This document shows, piece by piece, positions 37,602-51,042 of a DNA stretch of 64,000 nt. A model generated the notes under the pieces. That model ran no database searches and was not told the origin of the DNA. It worked only from the letters and a program-made list of their open reading frames with translations. The translations under genes and the position numbers were made by a program. Source of the stretch: Lunularia cruciata. Taxonomy: Eukaryota > Streptophyta > Marchantiopsida > Lunulariales > Lunulariaceae. The stretch spans positions 9,244,001-9,308,000 of the forward strand of contig OX419762.1 of the NCBI GenBank assembly GCA_948567375.1, read 5' to 3'. Every line of letters begins with the position of its first letter. Within the stretch, counting starts at the first letter, position 1.

Positions 37602-38901
37602 AATTTCTCACAACAATATGGAATTGATTCTGATGAGACTTTCAGCCCTATTGCCAAGATGTCATCAAGTTGTGCTCTCTCAACATTGGCTTCTTTCAAT
37701 AACTGGAAGCTCTATCAGATGGACTTCAACAATGATTTCCTCAATGGAGATTTGGAGGAGCTATCCATGATCCAACCACTTGGATATGAAGATTCAAGAT
37801 ATCCAAAAAAAATATCTTATTAAAAAAGTCTCTTCATGGACTTCAAGAAGCTCAACGAGCTTGGAATGCCAAGATAGATTTCTTTCTTTTATCCATTGGA
37901 ATTCAAGTTTACAGGTCAGATTCTTCATTCCACAAACTACAAGTTGGTGACATATGGTTTTGTTGATCAGCTATGTTGATGACCTGACCATCACTACTAG
38001 ATGTGAAGATCTCATCCGGCAAGTACAAGATCAGTTGAAGGGACAGTTTGACATGAAAGACTTGGGAGAACTCAAATATTTCTTGGGAATTGAGTTTATT
38101 CAAGATGGCAATAACCTTTGGCTATTGCATTGGCAATATTCCTCAACATGTTGTAGAAGTTAAGTATGATGGCTTGTAAGCCTATTTCTACTCCTCTTCC
38201 AACTTCTGTTAATTTAAATGCAAAATATGGTTAGTTGTTGGCTGGTCCAAATATGTACATACAGATCACTGGAAGTCTGATTTATTTGACTCTTACTAGA
38301 CCAGATAAGTTAAGTTGTTGGTCTAGGGAGTCAATTTGTGCAAGCACCAAGGAAGCCATATCTTGATATAGTTCAAAGGATTTTACATGATGTGAAGTTT
38401 ACCATCCAATTTGGTCTTCACCATTCAGCTGATGGTTACCCATTGTACAAGGTTTTACTGATGTGGACTGTGCAGTAAGTGCTCAAGATCAAAGATCAAC
38501 ATCAGGTTATATTTTCAACCTTGGAAATTTTGCAATTAGTTGGTCATCAAAGAAGCAAGCTACTGTTGCTTTCTCATCAACAGAAGTGGCATATAGGGGT
38601 GTCACTAACGCTACATATGAGTATCTTTGGCTTCACACCTTAATAGAAGATATGGGATATATATTTCATGATCCTATAATCTTATACACAAATAACATCA
38701 GCAGTATTAAACTTACTAATAATCCAGTATTTCATGCAAGGACCAAACATATAGAGATCCATCAGAGAAAGGTATTGGCTGGAGAAATAAATCTGTTGTA
38801 TATTCTACAAATGAGCAAGTCGCTGATATTTTCACCAAAGCTTTACCTAGAGATAAATTTGAACATTTGAGATCTTATCTAGGAGTCAAAGATATTGAGA
38901 G
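37602..38901 (+). pseudogene. Ty1/copia pol relic, part 2: RT core and RNase H
   Basis: Continues the copia reading broken at 24286. RT blocks are at 37605-37780 (LYQMDFNNDFLNGDL), the catalytic motif SYVDDLTIT at about 37970, and MKDLGELKYFLGIEF at 38050. RNase H lies at 38463-38770 (DQRSTSGYIFNLGNFAISWS, then TNNPVFHARTKHIEIH), ending in the usual copia tail near 38880. Frameshifts between blocks inactivate it. The original element lacks a recognisable gag and 5' LTR in this window. Confidence 0.88.
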
Positions 38902-39243
38902 TGTTGATGAAATATCACAAGTTAATACTCCTAGTGAACGCAGGAGAATTAATCCTTTACTTTATCACACTTTATTCTTTACTCACCAGTTCTCGTTAGT
39001 CATCACTTTAGTTTAGTTACGGTGAAGACCAACTCGACTACTTGTGTATTTCTTCTCTACCTATATATATATTCGTGGAGGATTCGTGTCTCCCGAGACC
39101 ATTCTTTGGTGAACTATGGAGTCTCCACTCTCAGTTTTCATTCCGTAACAGACATCACGTTCAAGAAGGAGATTTTGGTATCTTCTTTTGGTACTCTCCC
39201 AGGAGAAATTCTCCGAATATAATTAAGGGATTAGGATTCATCA
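38902..39243 (+). repeat. Probable 3' LTR of the copia element
   Basis: After the purine-rich gatattgagag the sequence begins TGTTGATGAAAT, the usual start of a copia LTR next to its polypurine tract. It contains ctatatatatattcg, a TATA-like run (39061). A likely end is ttcatca at 39243, inverted relative to tgatgaa at the start. The right boundary is a guess because no 5' LTR is available for comparison. Confidence 0.55.
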
Positions 39244-41389
39244 TGACTTGAGTGAAAATCCTTTTCTGGAGCTAGGTGCGAACATCTCATGGTTTAACTT
39301 ATCCATATCCTTATTCCGTTGTGAGTCGCCTGCCGTGTACATAATTCAAGTGCCATACGTCTATGCCAGAATCGCATCCGCATGCTCGATTCAAGTTCCT
39401 ATGTGGAAGAATATAAATAGTGGATATGCCATGAATCTGGAAGCATGGAAAATAACATTCTAAATTCAGCAAACTAGATTTATTTCCTCGTTGTTTGTGG
39501 AACCCTTGGAGCTCCACTATTATAGTGATTATGAGGAAAGATAACACACTGGCAATTACAGCTCCTAACACTAGCTAACCACCACTTAAAGGACAAATGC
39601 TAAGAGAATTAAAGTATGTATGCTCTTTCATATTTTATGAAATCTCTTTTCTAATTTTGGGCTACTTTTTTTCACAAAAATATTATGATTATCATAATGT
39701 ACTCAAATTTTATGCAGCTTACAACGATCCGAAGAAGTAACCTGACTAGCACGGGATAAAAGATTGAAATAAGTATATTCCATCACACCTTGATGCACAC
39801 CACATAAGTATTAAGGAGCAAATAGTCTGCGAACCGTAGGTAGGCTTACATCGTGCGCGCTTTGTCATATCTTAAGGTGGTTGCGACCCATGGAGCCATA
39901 TGTGAAAACCTATAGTTTCCGGCTTGACCAAAACCATTAATTTGCATATTGTTCCAGGTTCTGCTTGTAGCTTCTTTGTATGAGAAACCTACAATCCAAA
40001 AGCGATCCATTTTGTGGAATAAACACTTGGCCTATTGGATATATAATGGCCTGGCCAGCGTAACCTAAGCACATTCTCTCTCACTCGGACGTCACTTTGG
40101 TAACTCAGAAAGCTATTAAACATTTTGACTTGGGTAGACGATGTTGTAGATCTACACCTTGGGGAGTAGATGATTTGAATGTATGATATCGTGACTGTTA
40201 CAGGGAAGGTAGATTTACGTCGCCTTTTGTTGTTCAGCATGTCCTTCTCGATACATCGAGGTGGTCCGGGAAGGAGTCGTCAACTGGAACCACGATTCTG
40301 TTCGAACTATTAGCTCACTCATAGTGATGAGTGATTTCCATGAATTGAGCCACGAGCCCATTCCAAAGAAACTTCAAGAATGAACGAAGAATGATCCGAT
40401 TGACAAGTGGGACGAGCCCCTGCCAGAAACCTTAAGAATGAATAAAGAATGATCCAATTGACAAGGGATGGAGCAATTCCCTCCATCGCTGTTTTGTGCA
40501 CTGTTTTGCAACTGAGAGTCAATCACCAATGTGTCTCAACGAAACTCAACGCTCTTTCTTCCAGAAGAGGGAATGGGTAGGCTTGCCATCCTTCAGGCTC
40601 TTCGGATCTGTATGCTCTAATTCTGCGGGCAGAGAGAGACTTTGATCCCTCCACTTTACCCCACCTCCTTCGAAATCGCATTTTTTTGGTATTCCACTAG
40701 TGCTATTGCAATAAAGTTCTATTTCCCAAGGTCTACACGTCATCCACTTCTAGTACATAGCCTGGGAACACCTCCAGAAATAGTATATAACAGCGGAATC
40801 CGAATTGACCTTCAGATACAGCCGGCCAGTGGCTACATTCCGAAGATTGAACTCTCGTCATGTTTTCGACACCAAAAATTCGGACAAACATACACCATAG
40901 TCGGCCGCAAGATTGCCTCTGAACACGCAGTTTCCTCTCTGCTCCCACGTAGCCATCCTGTTCCCGCACCCCAGCCGCATTCTGTACCCTTGCATGTGCC
41001 CGCAGCCGCGGCGGGTGCGGCTCCATAATCCGGATTCCGTCACACATTCTTGTCCCCTGACGTCCACTGTATTTTCTTCGGTCACTTGCTCTCTAAGCAT
41101 CTATCTCTCCTGCACAGTGATGGAATAAACCATAGGATTGTTCCATAATATATGTTAATCCGAACTCGAGAGACCGCACTTATTTCTTTCGGTATCTGAG
41201 TTCTTATTAGCTGGTTCTCGTCCATTTTTATCGCAGTTTCGGCCATCCTCATGGATCCGATGTGGTCATGAGACATTCCACCTTGTAAACAAATGATATA
41301 CTTACAACTTACGCTACTCATCGTAGCTAGGAAAGGTATCGAAGTTCGGTCTATGACCTTGTTGAGTTTAAAGGATCCTACTAGTTAAT
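39244..41389. other. Intergenic with one short tandem duplication
   Basis: No supported gene. The only structure is a 60-bp unit at 40351-40410 repeated at 40411-40469 (shared agaatgatcc and attgacaag). Open frames around 40640-41130 overlap on both strands and lack motifs. Confidence 0.45.
40351..40469. repeat. Two-copy tandem repeat, 60-bp unit
   Basis: The units beginning cacgagccca and gacgagcccc share most bases and are directly adjacent. Confidence 0.8.
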
Positions 41390-41397
41390 TATCCGTT

Positions 41398-41653
41398 GGA
41401 AAAAAGTCAAGACTCATAGAACACAAGAAGAATGGAAGACCCATCGAAGGAGAGATAAAAGAGATAGAATGGAACTAGACCCTAATAGCATCGATGTGAA
41501 AAATTTGCACTATCGCATCTCAGATATCAAGCTAAGATATTCTAACTATACAAATCATAAGATCTACAAACTGCTGTAACATCCATAAACACTTCACCTA
41601 GAGTGATGTTTTTATAGATTGCGCCAACCAATGCTCTAGGTAGAGCAATAGAA
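41398..41653 (-). mobile_element. 5'-truncated copy of the RT-RLE family, about 256 bp
   Basis: Aligns with 10215-10480 of the young element (gaatggaagaccc, gatagaatgg, agatatcaagctaagatat, ccaatgctctaggtagagc). It reaches just into the endonuclease C-terminus. The 8-mer tatccgtt flanks it at 41390-41397 and 41654-41661, a plausible target-site duplication. Confidence 0.7.
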
Positions 41654-41661
41654 TATCCGTT

Positions 41662-44600
41662 CCAATTTACAATAATTTAAAATTTCTCCAACGAGATACG
41701 ATGAGCTCTGGAACCACCCGCATAGTTGATGATTCGAATGCCTTTCAAGGATTTCCGGGCTAACGGGAGATCCGTGTAATAGATTGCGCCATCCCGGCAC
41801 CAGGTACATATCCCGGCCGTGACCTCGTCTACGACTGTAGCGCAGTCAGCTCAACCCGACCAGGCCGAAACCAAAGTCATCTGTCCACCACCCTCTTCAC
41901 CCAAAAGACCACCGATCTAGGGCTTAGGTGACCATCGGCTAGGTCTCAGGTAACAGTTGGCCGTTAACACCATGCAGGAAAGTGACCAAAGACACCGGCA
42001 GAAGTGTATGCCTTCATCTCTGACAGTACTTCCAAGTCAAGGCCAAAACCACAGTAGGATAACTATACCCATGTCTGGTTTAGCGGAAGCAGAGTAAAAC
42101 AAGCCCCACATTGGACGTCGGAGTACCGTCCCAAGGCCGGCGCAGGTAGAACGTGAGTCAACTGGACATTCGATAGCGATGAGTGCTAAGATTCGGTCGA
42201 GTTGACTCTACTGTGGTTACTTTTCCTCCCAAAAATGCGTCTCTCCTTGCTCCTCGTTTTACATGCTACTGCCACATGGCAGGTTTCAACCATCGGACTT
42301 GTTAGTTAATTGCCTGGAGGCCACCAATAGAATGAAGGACCGGCCCCGTAACATATGTATGTGTCGGTGGTGAGGAATAAAACATGGAGCAAAAATACCG
42401 TACAGTAGAAATAAAGGACTCTTCCTACTAACACGTTGAGCTCTGCCAAACATAACAAAATATTCACCATTCTGTCCGTCTATTTAAAGTTAGGTGATGA
42501 AGTATTGAACTCTGCAAGGACATTAGGAGATATCACTTTAACCTTTCAGAGCTGAACTTTTCATGCAGAAAGTTGATGTAGTTGAGACAAAGAAACCTTT
42601 ATCCCCTCGAGTACTTTCTTCCACCGGTTGATTTGCTCTATCGCACTTTGGTTGCCTATTCATGTTAGCGTCCTACCATACCCAAATTGTGCACGGTCGG
42701 GGAACAACCACATCCGCTACATCGATCTCTTATCACCGGCTCTTACCATCCTGCAGCTATATTAAAGAAGGCCACAACTAATAGAATTTGGGGTTATTCT
42801 TGTTCTACCTTGCAATTCAGTTATCCCTTTTGGGAAATCCAGAGAGATACGTTACAACTCAACAAGCTTAATTACATCCAGATCGATATCCCAAAAATTT
42901 GAAAGGTTCGTTCCACGCGCTTATACATGAAGTGATGTTCTCAAATTTCATTCGAATGCTATCTTCCGTGTTCAAAACATAAGCATTATCTGTATTTTTT
43001 CACATTATCTGTACTTTTTCTACAGATGAGTTCCGTTTCTTCATCGTGGTTGTTTATGGTGGAAACCTAATGAACTTCGCACAGGCTGGGAATAACACCT
43101 CCATAGTAGGGGGTCTCAAAAATGAATATGATGGGAATTGTGCATTCTCGTAAGGATCCTGTAATTTTATGTATGGGGTCCCATAAACCAAAACAGGTAA
43201 ATTATGAAATTGCCCATCAAAATTTAGGGTTTGAGATGTTTTCTTTCCGAGTCACTCTTTTAGGTTATATTTTTCTATACATAAATGGGATATTTCTGCA
43301 AATAAATTAAATAGACCATTATAATTGAAATATTTATAGGTTATAATTTTAATTACCGGAACATTTCTAGGGCCATGGGAATATATCTGGCCCGACTAAT
43401 GCATTCTCTTCCCCACATCCCGTAACAATTTACAGGATTAAGGTTTGGCCTCAGGTAAAATAGTCTACGGAAAAGGGATTTTTGAAACCCCCCACTGACA
43501 TTTGATAAGGAAAGAAGCTCACTGAGAATCAGCTTTGATACGGGAACGCCGGAGTCGCGAGAGCGCTTTATATGTTTATGACCAGCAAACCCTTTAAACT
43601 AAAGCATCACTCGCGGCTAATTTCTGTTTCGAAATGCATGTCGGAAATCATTTATAGTAGCGTAACAGAGTCTGCGTATCGTGGAGACGAAATAACCAGG
43701 TTAAGGTTTGACCGGTTTTGTTTCTAATTGGGATTTTCAATAGGGAATTTTAAAGATTTTAATGGGTAAACATCCTCTACTCATCAATTGTTTTACAGGT
43801 ACTCATGAAAGAAAATAAAATAAAAAGAAGGTACCCATGAAAGAGTAGGCTTTTATTTTTGAATTGTTCATAAAGTTTATTTATGGGTGACGGCACCTTT
43901 TAGTACATCGTTATGGACTATTATGGGTCCGTACCCTCCTCGTCATCTATACATATTCTCTCACAAACATGTAGGATGTAATGTCCTAACGTTCGCCGCA
44001 TCTCCTGTGAGATATCCTTAGCGATTAAGGAATAACCTTTAAAATTCTAGTCCTACCCTACCCCACATTCCTAGAAGGCCCGGTCCCTATATGGAGATTC
44101 GGATAGTATATGTACGATGGAGGTACTGCAAAGAACTCGCTGTTGTCTACAAATACGTCGTTGGTAAATCGTTTCCCCCGAACACATGACACGTAAAGTA
44201 AGGAGGTACATGTATGTCTATGGCTACATTCATACCCAAAATCATCGGCTGTTTAGTACTCAACGGTGACTCTTGATTACCTCCTGAACTGAACTAATTG
44301 AGAGATAATAGATCCGTTTGCGAATTTCGCGACGTACTATTCTTATGATATGATATGACAGAGATGCTCCTCTGAAGAGACAGAGAAGAGCAGAAAAATT
44401 GAAGAAACGACGAAGCGCAAGAGAGCATCTCCATCATCTCTAGTGTTCGCTTTTCTCCACTCATTGGATCCGGATAAGCTTGATGCCTACTAAAGAACCC
44501 GCTGCAACTATAAGCAGAATCCATATAATCTTTTCATCAAGTTCAGCTTAATCATGTACATTATACCTAGGGCAGACAACTCCGTGACTTGGTTGTACAC

Positions 44601-46814
44601 GAGTTTCCGCATGGAGGCTACTCGCCAACAAAGTTAATGATGGGTACCTTGATCTAATCAGGTAGATCTTCAATAAGAAAGTTATATGCCTTTGAATTCC
44701 GACTCAGATATAGAGGGTAGTTAGTGCACGAAAAGATTCTCTTCATGGGATAGCCAGTGCTTATCTCATTAGCAGTGCTACTCGGGAATTCCTCTCTCAA
44801 GAACGAAGGAAATACCGATAGGTAAGTATCAAAGTTGATTGGTTTTCTCACACTCACGTCGGTAAATAACAATAGTCTGTAATTGGAATTATCTCCCAAG
44901 AACGTCCTTATTGGCATCGCATAGTTTTAGTGCGCATCTTCAACTGCGGGTTGCCCATCGTCATATTCCTACAATGAGGGTATATTTACCCTTGATAACT
45001 GTTTTGCTCATGCATCTTTCCTCGCTTCGAGTGACAGCGTATATGAAAGGCTGCCACTCCCACAACAACATTGGTATACTGGCAAGGATTTAAACCGAAT
45101 TCGTCGAACGTTCGCACTTATATGATCCACTTTTGAAGATTCATTGCCCTTTCCATAGTATGACCAGAGGTACTGGTGAATAGTGCGTCAATCTTGCAAG
45201 TTATGTTGTGATTGAACTAGTAATTTACTTAGGTGACCTTTTTGAAGAACTTTATAGAATGGAACTTTCCACCAAGCGGGTAAATAAGTACTGCTGCAGG
45301 GATTCAGAAAATGTTTTAAATCAGCATCTCAAACAAATACCGCAATACACATTAACCCTCGAAGCTACCAAGGGCAACACAGATACAGAACCAGTTACAA
45401 TTCTGAGTTTGTGGAGGACTGTACTGTATCCTTCTTGAGAGATATTTACTTGTCCAACTTTCTGCTTGCCAATAATCCAAGTCCAGAAGGTCTCGTCCAT
45501 GGCCAGGCGAATTAACTGAAGTTTACAGATCATTTTAACACCGTCCCATGGAAATTAAGGATTTGGACAAGTTTCACATATAATTTAGAGTATAGAAAAA
45601 GACAACAGAAATGAACTGGGGTACGCACACGCTAATCCATCTCCTTGTTTCTAGTATCCTTCAATCTACTGTGTTCACATGATTGGGATACTGTACAAAG
45701 TACCAAGATTACGTGTAAGTATATAACTGCCATTAACATTTATCAAGGCGAAAGATTCTTTAAACTCGGTTGTTTTCTGAAGGGCTATGAACTCATTTTG
45801 TCGTTGAAAGTGGTTATTCACCATTTCCTCTTATTAGAATATGTTACTGATATCAATATCAGCAGGATTCGTGAACTTGTTTTAACCTCAATGAGTCATA
45901 GATGCGACAATATTAGCAAAATCATGTTCGAAAGCTTTGTAGACATTTAGCGGTAAAGAGATGTCTCTCAAGGACCACGTTTATTGAACAAGTGCTAGAC
46001 TCTTGAAAAACTAGTTTGTTAGGTGGGCTCGTATCCATCGGGCGGGGAAGAGTTAAGCCATGTAACGATCAAAAAGGTGTAAAGAAAAAGATTTTAGGTG
46101 GCGACCTTTAGCAGTAGCATGGCCTCGCTTCTGCCGCACTGCCGTTTTTCCTCGAAAATGTTGAAGCTTTTGTTGCATCAACGAGAGAACTTCTCCTTTC
46201 GGTTAGTTTAGCGGTTCTGGCTTTGGGTAAATGCATACAATTTGGAGCTTATGGGCTACATCATTATCTTATTCTTCCTTGACGAGTATATATGGTAGTT
46301 GGTTTATAGATAGCCTCAAGCTGTTTGGTCCTTTTCTTACGCTTGCTACGTCATCACATGAATAAATCTTAATCAGGGATTGAGCCTCCCCATAACGAAA
46401 CACGGGAAATTTTGTCATCCATACTACGGCTTGAGTCGCTGCGCATTGAGCGTATTCTAATGCGATCTTAACTCATTGAGCTTCAAGTATGTTTCAACCA
46501 ACCCTACTCATTCAACTCGTGCACGAAGGAGAGGAGAGGAGGACAAAATAGCATAAATCCTACGTGTTCCAGTGGCATTAAAGTTGATTTCCATTGTCTT
46601 CCAACAAGCATCATCACTTGCAAATATTTTGTGCACATCATTTAATCGGATGTGTAACGACCATCCTTGAATTAGAATGTTGTGATGTAAATCTCTAGAT
46701 TTTGCTTGTGTGTTATAATAATATACATATACATACATAATAATCATAGGTGTAAATATCATATATTATAGAACAGACAATTCAAATAAAGCATGAATTC
46801 TCAAGATACAAAAT
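41662..46814. other. Intergenic, nothing recognised
   Basis: Five kilobases without a coding frame I can support. Frames are at most about 100 codons and motif-free. I saw no RNA gene. Confidence 0.4.
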
Positions 46815-48169
46815 AATCTATTGATCATAATTTGAATCAGATTTCAAATTTGAGTATTCAACATTCAATATACATCCAATGGGCCTTGATCACTTCATCA
46901 AGTCATACTCACTATAGCTAAGAGTAGAATGTGACCTCTATCCACTATAGCCATAAGTTCAAAGGCTCAACATAGAATTGAACTCCATAGGGTTGCACTT
47001 CAAGGTATATCCCCTCTAGAGCAGCCGGTAATAGAGCCCTAACGGGCTATTTGATAATGCACGCAGTAACATCAACAATGCAATCAGTCAACCTAATATC
47101 ATATCTAATCACCATTAAGTAGTCCTTGTGCAACTATTGGTAATAGGTGATTGCCATAATTAACACTCAAGCGTCCTATCAAACTAGCTTTTGCATTGTA
47201 AGTATTATGACATTTGTCTTGCACATATAAAAATATATATTGTTGTTGATATAATACACCATAAAAGTAAAATTCATATATAAAGTCACCTATGAATTCC
47301 AAAGACACACAATTACCTCCCTGGTTGGTGGATACATTCCTCAACTCTAGATAGCCATCTACTCCAAGTATATGCTATGCATGGTGAGCAAAGATCAGAG
47401 GTTGGGAGCTATTGACTTCCATTTTTAGTTGTATATCTGCAATGTATATCAAATAAGGAGTGAACCAGTTATAGTGTCAAGTACATCAAGGATACAACCA
47501 TTGCCTTGAAAAACCACGGTGAGAGAAGGGGTAAAACATACCATATGCCATCCTCTTGAATAACTATCACACACCAACATGGTAGTAGCTCCACCTGAAG
47601 TGCCACATGACATACATCACAAGCATGCACATACAATTGCAAAGCTTAGGTCCATCATGCACTCAATGTTTGGGAGGTGGCATGACACACAATGTACACA
47701 TGATCCTTCCAAAAAATATCACATGTCCTTCCAACATAAAGACTCCACAAAGTAAAATCTCACGCACTCTCAAGATAGTGCGAACTGTAATCACGTCAAG
47801 AGTTGTTTGTGTAGTCTATTGTAGATATACATAATTATCTAAATGAAACCAATAGATTGATCAAGGGTCTATACCCTCCCTCCTTTAATATTGGCATAAT
47901 TTAAGGTATCTCTATGTTGAGTAATTACTTAGTTCTCAAAGGCAATCAGCATCATTCACCAAAAGATCCTACCAATTGAGAATGTGCTCAACCATACATA
48001 TAGATCATTTGAGTCCAAAACTATACCCAGATCACAACTATAGTTGTGGGTAAATTTGGATCTCATCCATAGAGTGAAAACTAGGGAGAGAAGGGTTTTA
48101 AGGAGGTTTACTGGCTGAACCAATAACCCATAGCCAACCAAGGTAATTGGACATCTCAATCTCCCAAGT

Positions 48170-48760
48170 TGCCTCTCTACAAACCATACTTATGTAATCC
48201 TCTCTTCACCATTTGAACTACTTTCTCTACTAAAACATTTGCCTTAGGGTGATCTTGGGAGGTAGTATGATGATCAATCAAGGCCTTGTCACACAAGACC
48301 TAGCACTTTCTTGAAAACTCTATACCTTGATCAATCAAGACCTCAGTTAGTGCACCAAAATAATTAAGAATCCAATCCAAAAATGAGTAAATTTTCCCTT
48401 CATTGGACTTTCAATAAGTATCACCAACTCAATCCACTTGGAGAAATGCTTCACCATAATCAAAACATATCAAATGATAACTTGCTACTAATGAAAAAGG
48501 TCTAGCAAGGTCTAAACTCCAATAGTAACTCAACCCCATAAGAAGTAGTGGATGTAACTATAGTGTATGAGCATAGAATGATACTCTAACTTTGTCATAA
48601 ACCACATATCTAGCAACAAACTATTTTACATTGGTCTGCATGTTGCACCAGCAATAATGACTGTAAAGTAAACTATATGTCCACTTTACTCCAAAGTTTC
48701 CTAGCTCCTCGTGAGCATGTCTATATAAATTGTGTCCTCTAATGATATCTTACTCAAAGA
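48170..48760 (-). pseudogene. Gypsy integrase remains, element B
   Basis: The minus strand here matches the HHCC finger and core of element A. For example, the reverse complement of 48690-48715 encodes the same HAHEELG-type start. Multiple stops. Just beyond it the RT catalytic region is missing. Confidence 0.65.
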
Positions 48761-50466
48761 TCCAAAGCACAAAAGACCTTTGTATGCCCAATCACATCAA
48801 AGATATATTCTAATGTAGGCATAGTATATCAAGCAGCCATTATACATAGGTTGATAGGATGATAATCTTCACATATTTTCTTATCCGTGTAGTTGCCACA
48901 CATATAATTCTAAGCTAGTATGACTATAGCTAAAGCATACTCTCCATGTGAAATTTCCACCAAATAAACCTCAAAAAAATCTCTTCTCTAGCTCTGAATC
49001 AAGGCTCTCTTCATGTGACTATACTTGCAAGGATGTTGAAAAGCTAATGTATCATTATTTAGTTCAATTCAAATACCATGTCCCTCCAAAATACCTAAGT
49101 CCTTCATACTAAAGGAAAAAATAACTTATAGAGCTCCTCAAGAACCTCCAAACTCTCCATCTTTCTCCTCTTGTAAGTTTGGGTCCAATGTTTGGCTCCC
49201 AAGTATCCTCTATAACTACCATAGAGGTGGAAGATGCATTGATTGGTTGCTACACAAGGAGTATATTTCCGTGCCCCTAGAGTAATAACCACTAGAGTTC
49301 CCAAACTTAGAAGAAAAACTCTTCTTTGGGAACAAGCTCCACACATCCTCTTGTTGTGTCCAAAATAGACCAAGGGTATATACCAAGTAGACCACTTTCA
49401 CATTTGCTTTGTACCAAGAATACCATGCCTACTTAGTCTTATGCCCCTAGAATGTGCTTGAATCATCCCAAATAGGCATAGAGTTAACAATTGTCTAAAT
49501 GGTGATGCTTGTTAAATACATCTAACATTGCTCAATTACTCCAAGGTTAACAATCTAAGTCAAATAATTCAAGTTTGTAGCTTTACCTAACAACTAATAC
49601 TTGGATACCTCTACCATTGTTGACATGGTAGTAATACAAGTATGGAAACCCATCATGCACTCTCTCTCATTGGTATTGGGTTTCATCGATTGTTATACTA
49701 TGAGTGAAGACCAAGTCAAATACTTCCCTCACAATAAACATGGGAGGTTGGGACACTCAAAAATATTGAGTGTGGGTAAAGTAACTCTAGCTGCCCTACA
49801 AGCTTCACCACTACAACAGATGACCTATAAGCCACTCTCACCATCTGAGACTAGCACCTAGCGCCTAGCATCCAAAATATCATTGATAGTAAAGTATACT
49901 AGTTGTTGAATCATATGATGGGCAAACTATAAAACTTCTTTGGGTAAGAGGTTCATCCACCAAAGACAAAGACAATGTGCTTGAGATCTAACTCTTGTTA
50001 CATCCAATAACACTATAGGCCCAATCCAAGACTCGACTTGATGTGTACTTGTTATCACTCATGTGTGAGTGTCATCCACCAAAAAGGTATTCTCCAAATG
50101 TATGCTAGAGCAATTGTTTGATGAACTTAGAGATGTTGTAGTATACACAACATCTCCCTATACATATAAAAATGGAGATCCTACAAAAAATTTCCTTGGC
50201 TATCATGAGTATGTCTCTCATATGGTCATCACCAAATGAATAATATAATATCTCTCTAGATCCTAAAACTCCAAGAAGTAAATGTCTACTGGCAAGATGC
50301 TTTTGGTGACCCCTAATTGCTTACATCAGTATTAACTCACATACCAATATGCCAAATGTGCAACATTGTGTAGAAAGACTTGTCTAACTATCTCATCCCT
50401 CTCCACATACAAGTACCTATGAACATGTATGCCTACTAGCAATATCACATCTAGTCTAGTACTAAA

Positions 50467-51042
50467 TGGTTATGTTCCAAGGACAAGAGAAACTCCAAGA
50501 GAAAAAAAAATTCCATTCCTCAATACTCCGATGCCCCAAAGGAGCACATTGTCTTTATTATATAGTAAAGAGGATCCACTAAAAGAGATCAACACCCTTG
50601 GATTAAATATATGGTGTGGTGATATATCAACAAGTTCCACCTTAGATTAGCTTCATGGATTAGTGACATATCAATCATTGTCCTTTTTGGTTGGTCAAAC
50701 AAATTTGACCAAAGGAAATTTTTAGAGAATCTTCTTATAAGAAGCTTAGAATAGCAAGGGGGAGGTATCATTAGAAAGATCTCAGCAAGACAAACAAGGA
50801 AGGAAAAGGCAATGCCTTTTCTACTAAGGGAGGAAGATTATGTTTTTGAGGCCTAATTCTTTTTTTAGGCTTCCAAAATTGTGTGTTTAGTTTTTAGTGT
50901 ACTTTTTACCTCTACCCTATTAGGAAGTATTGTTTTGTGGTATCTCTATCTGAGCTACTTAGATCATTGTATATAAAATTCCTAACAATTTTACCAAGCC
51001 AATTCTCATCTCTAGATAATATGTCTAACTACTAGTATTACA
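50467..51042 (-). repeat. Solo LTR (576 bp) in element B
   Basis: Homologous along its length to the solo LTR at 29437-30011, but in a different part of the host element. On the minus strand it starts TGTAATACTAG and ends near ccttggaacataacca. The flanking 5-mers do not match. Confidence 0.75.

Noticed and set aside
40642-41128. Several 70-128-codon frames on both strands
   Set aside because: All overlap each other and carry proline-rich or low-information sequence without domains.
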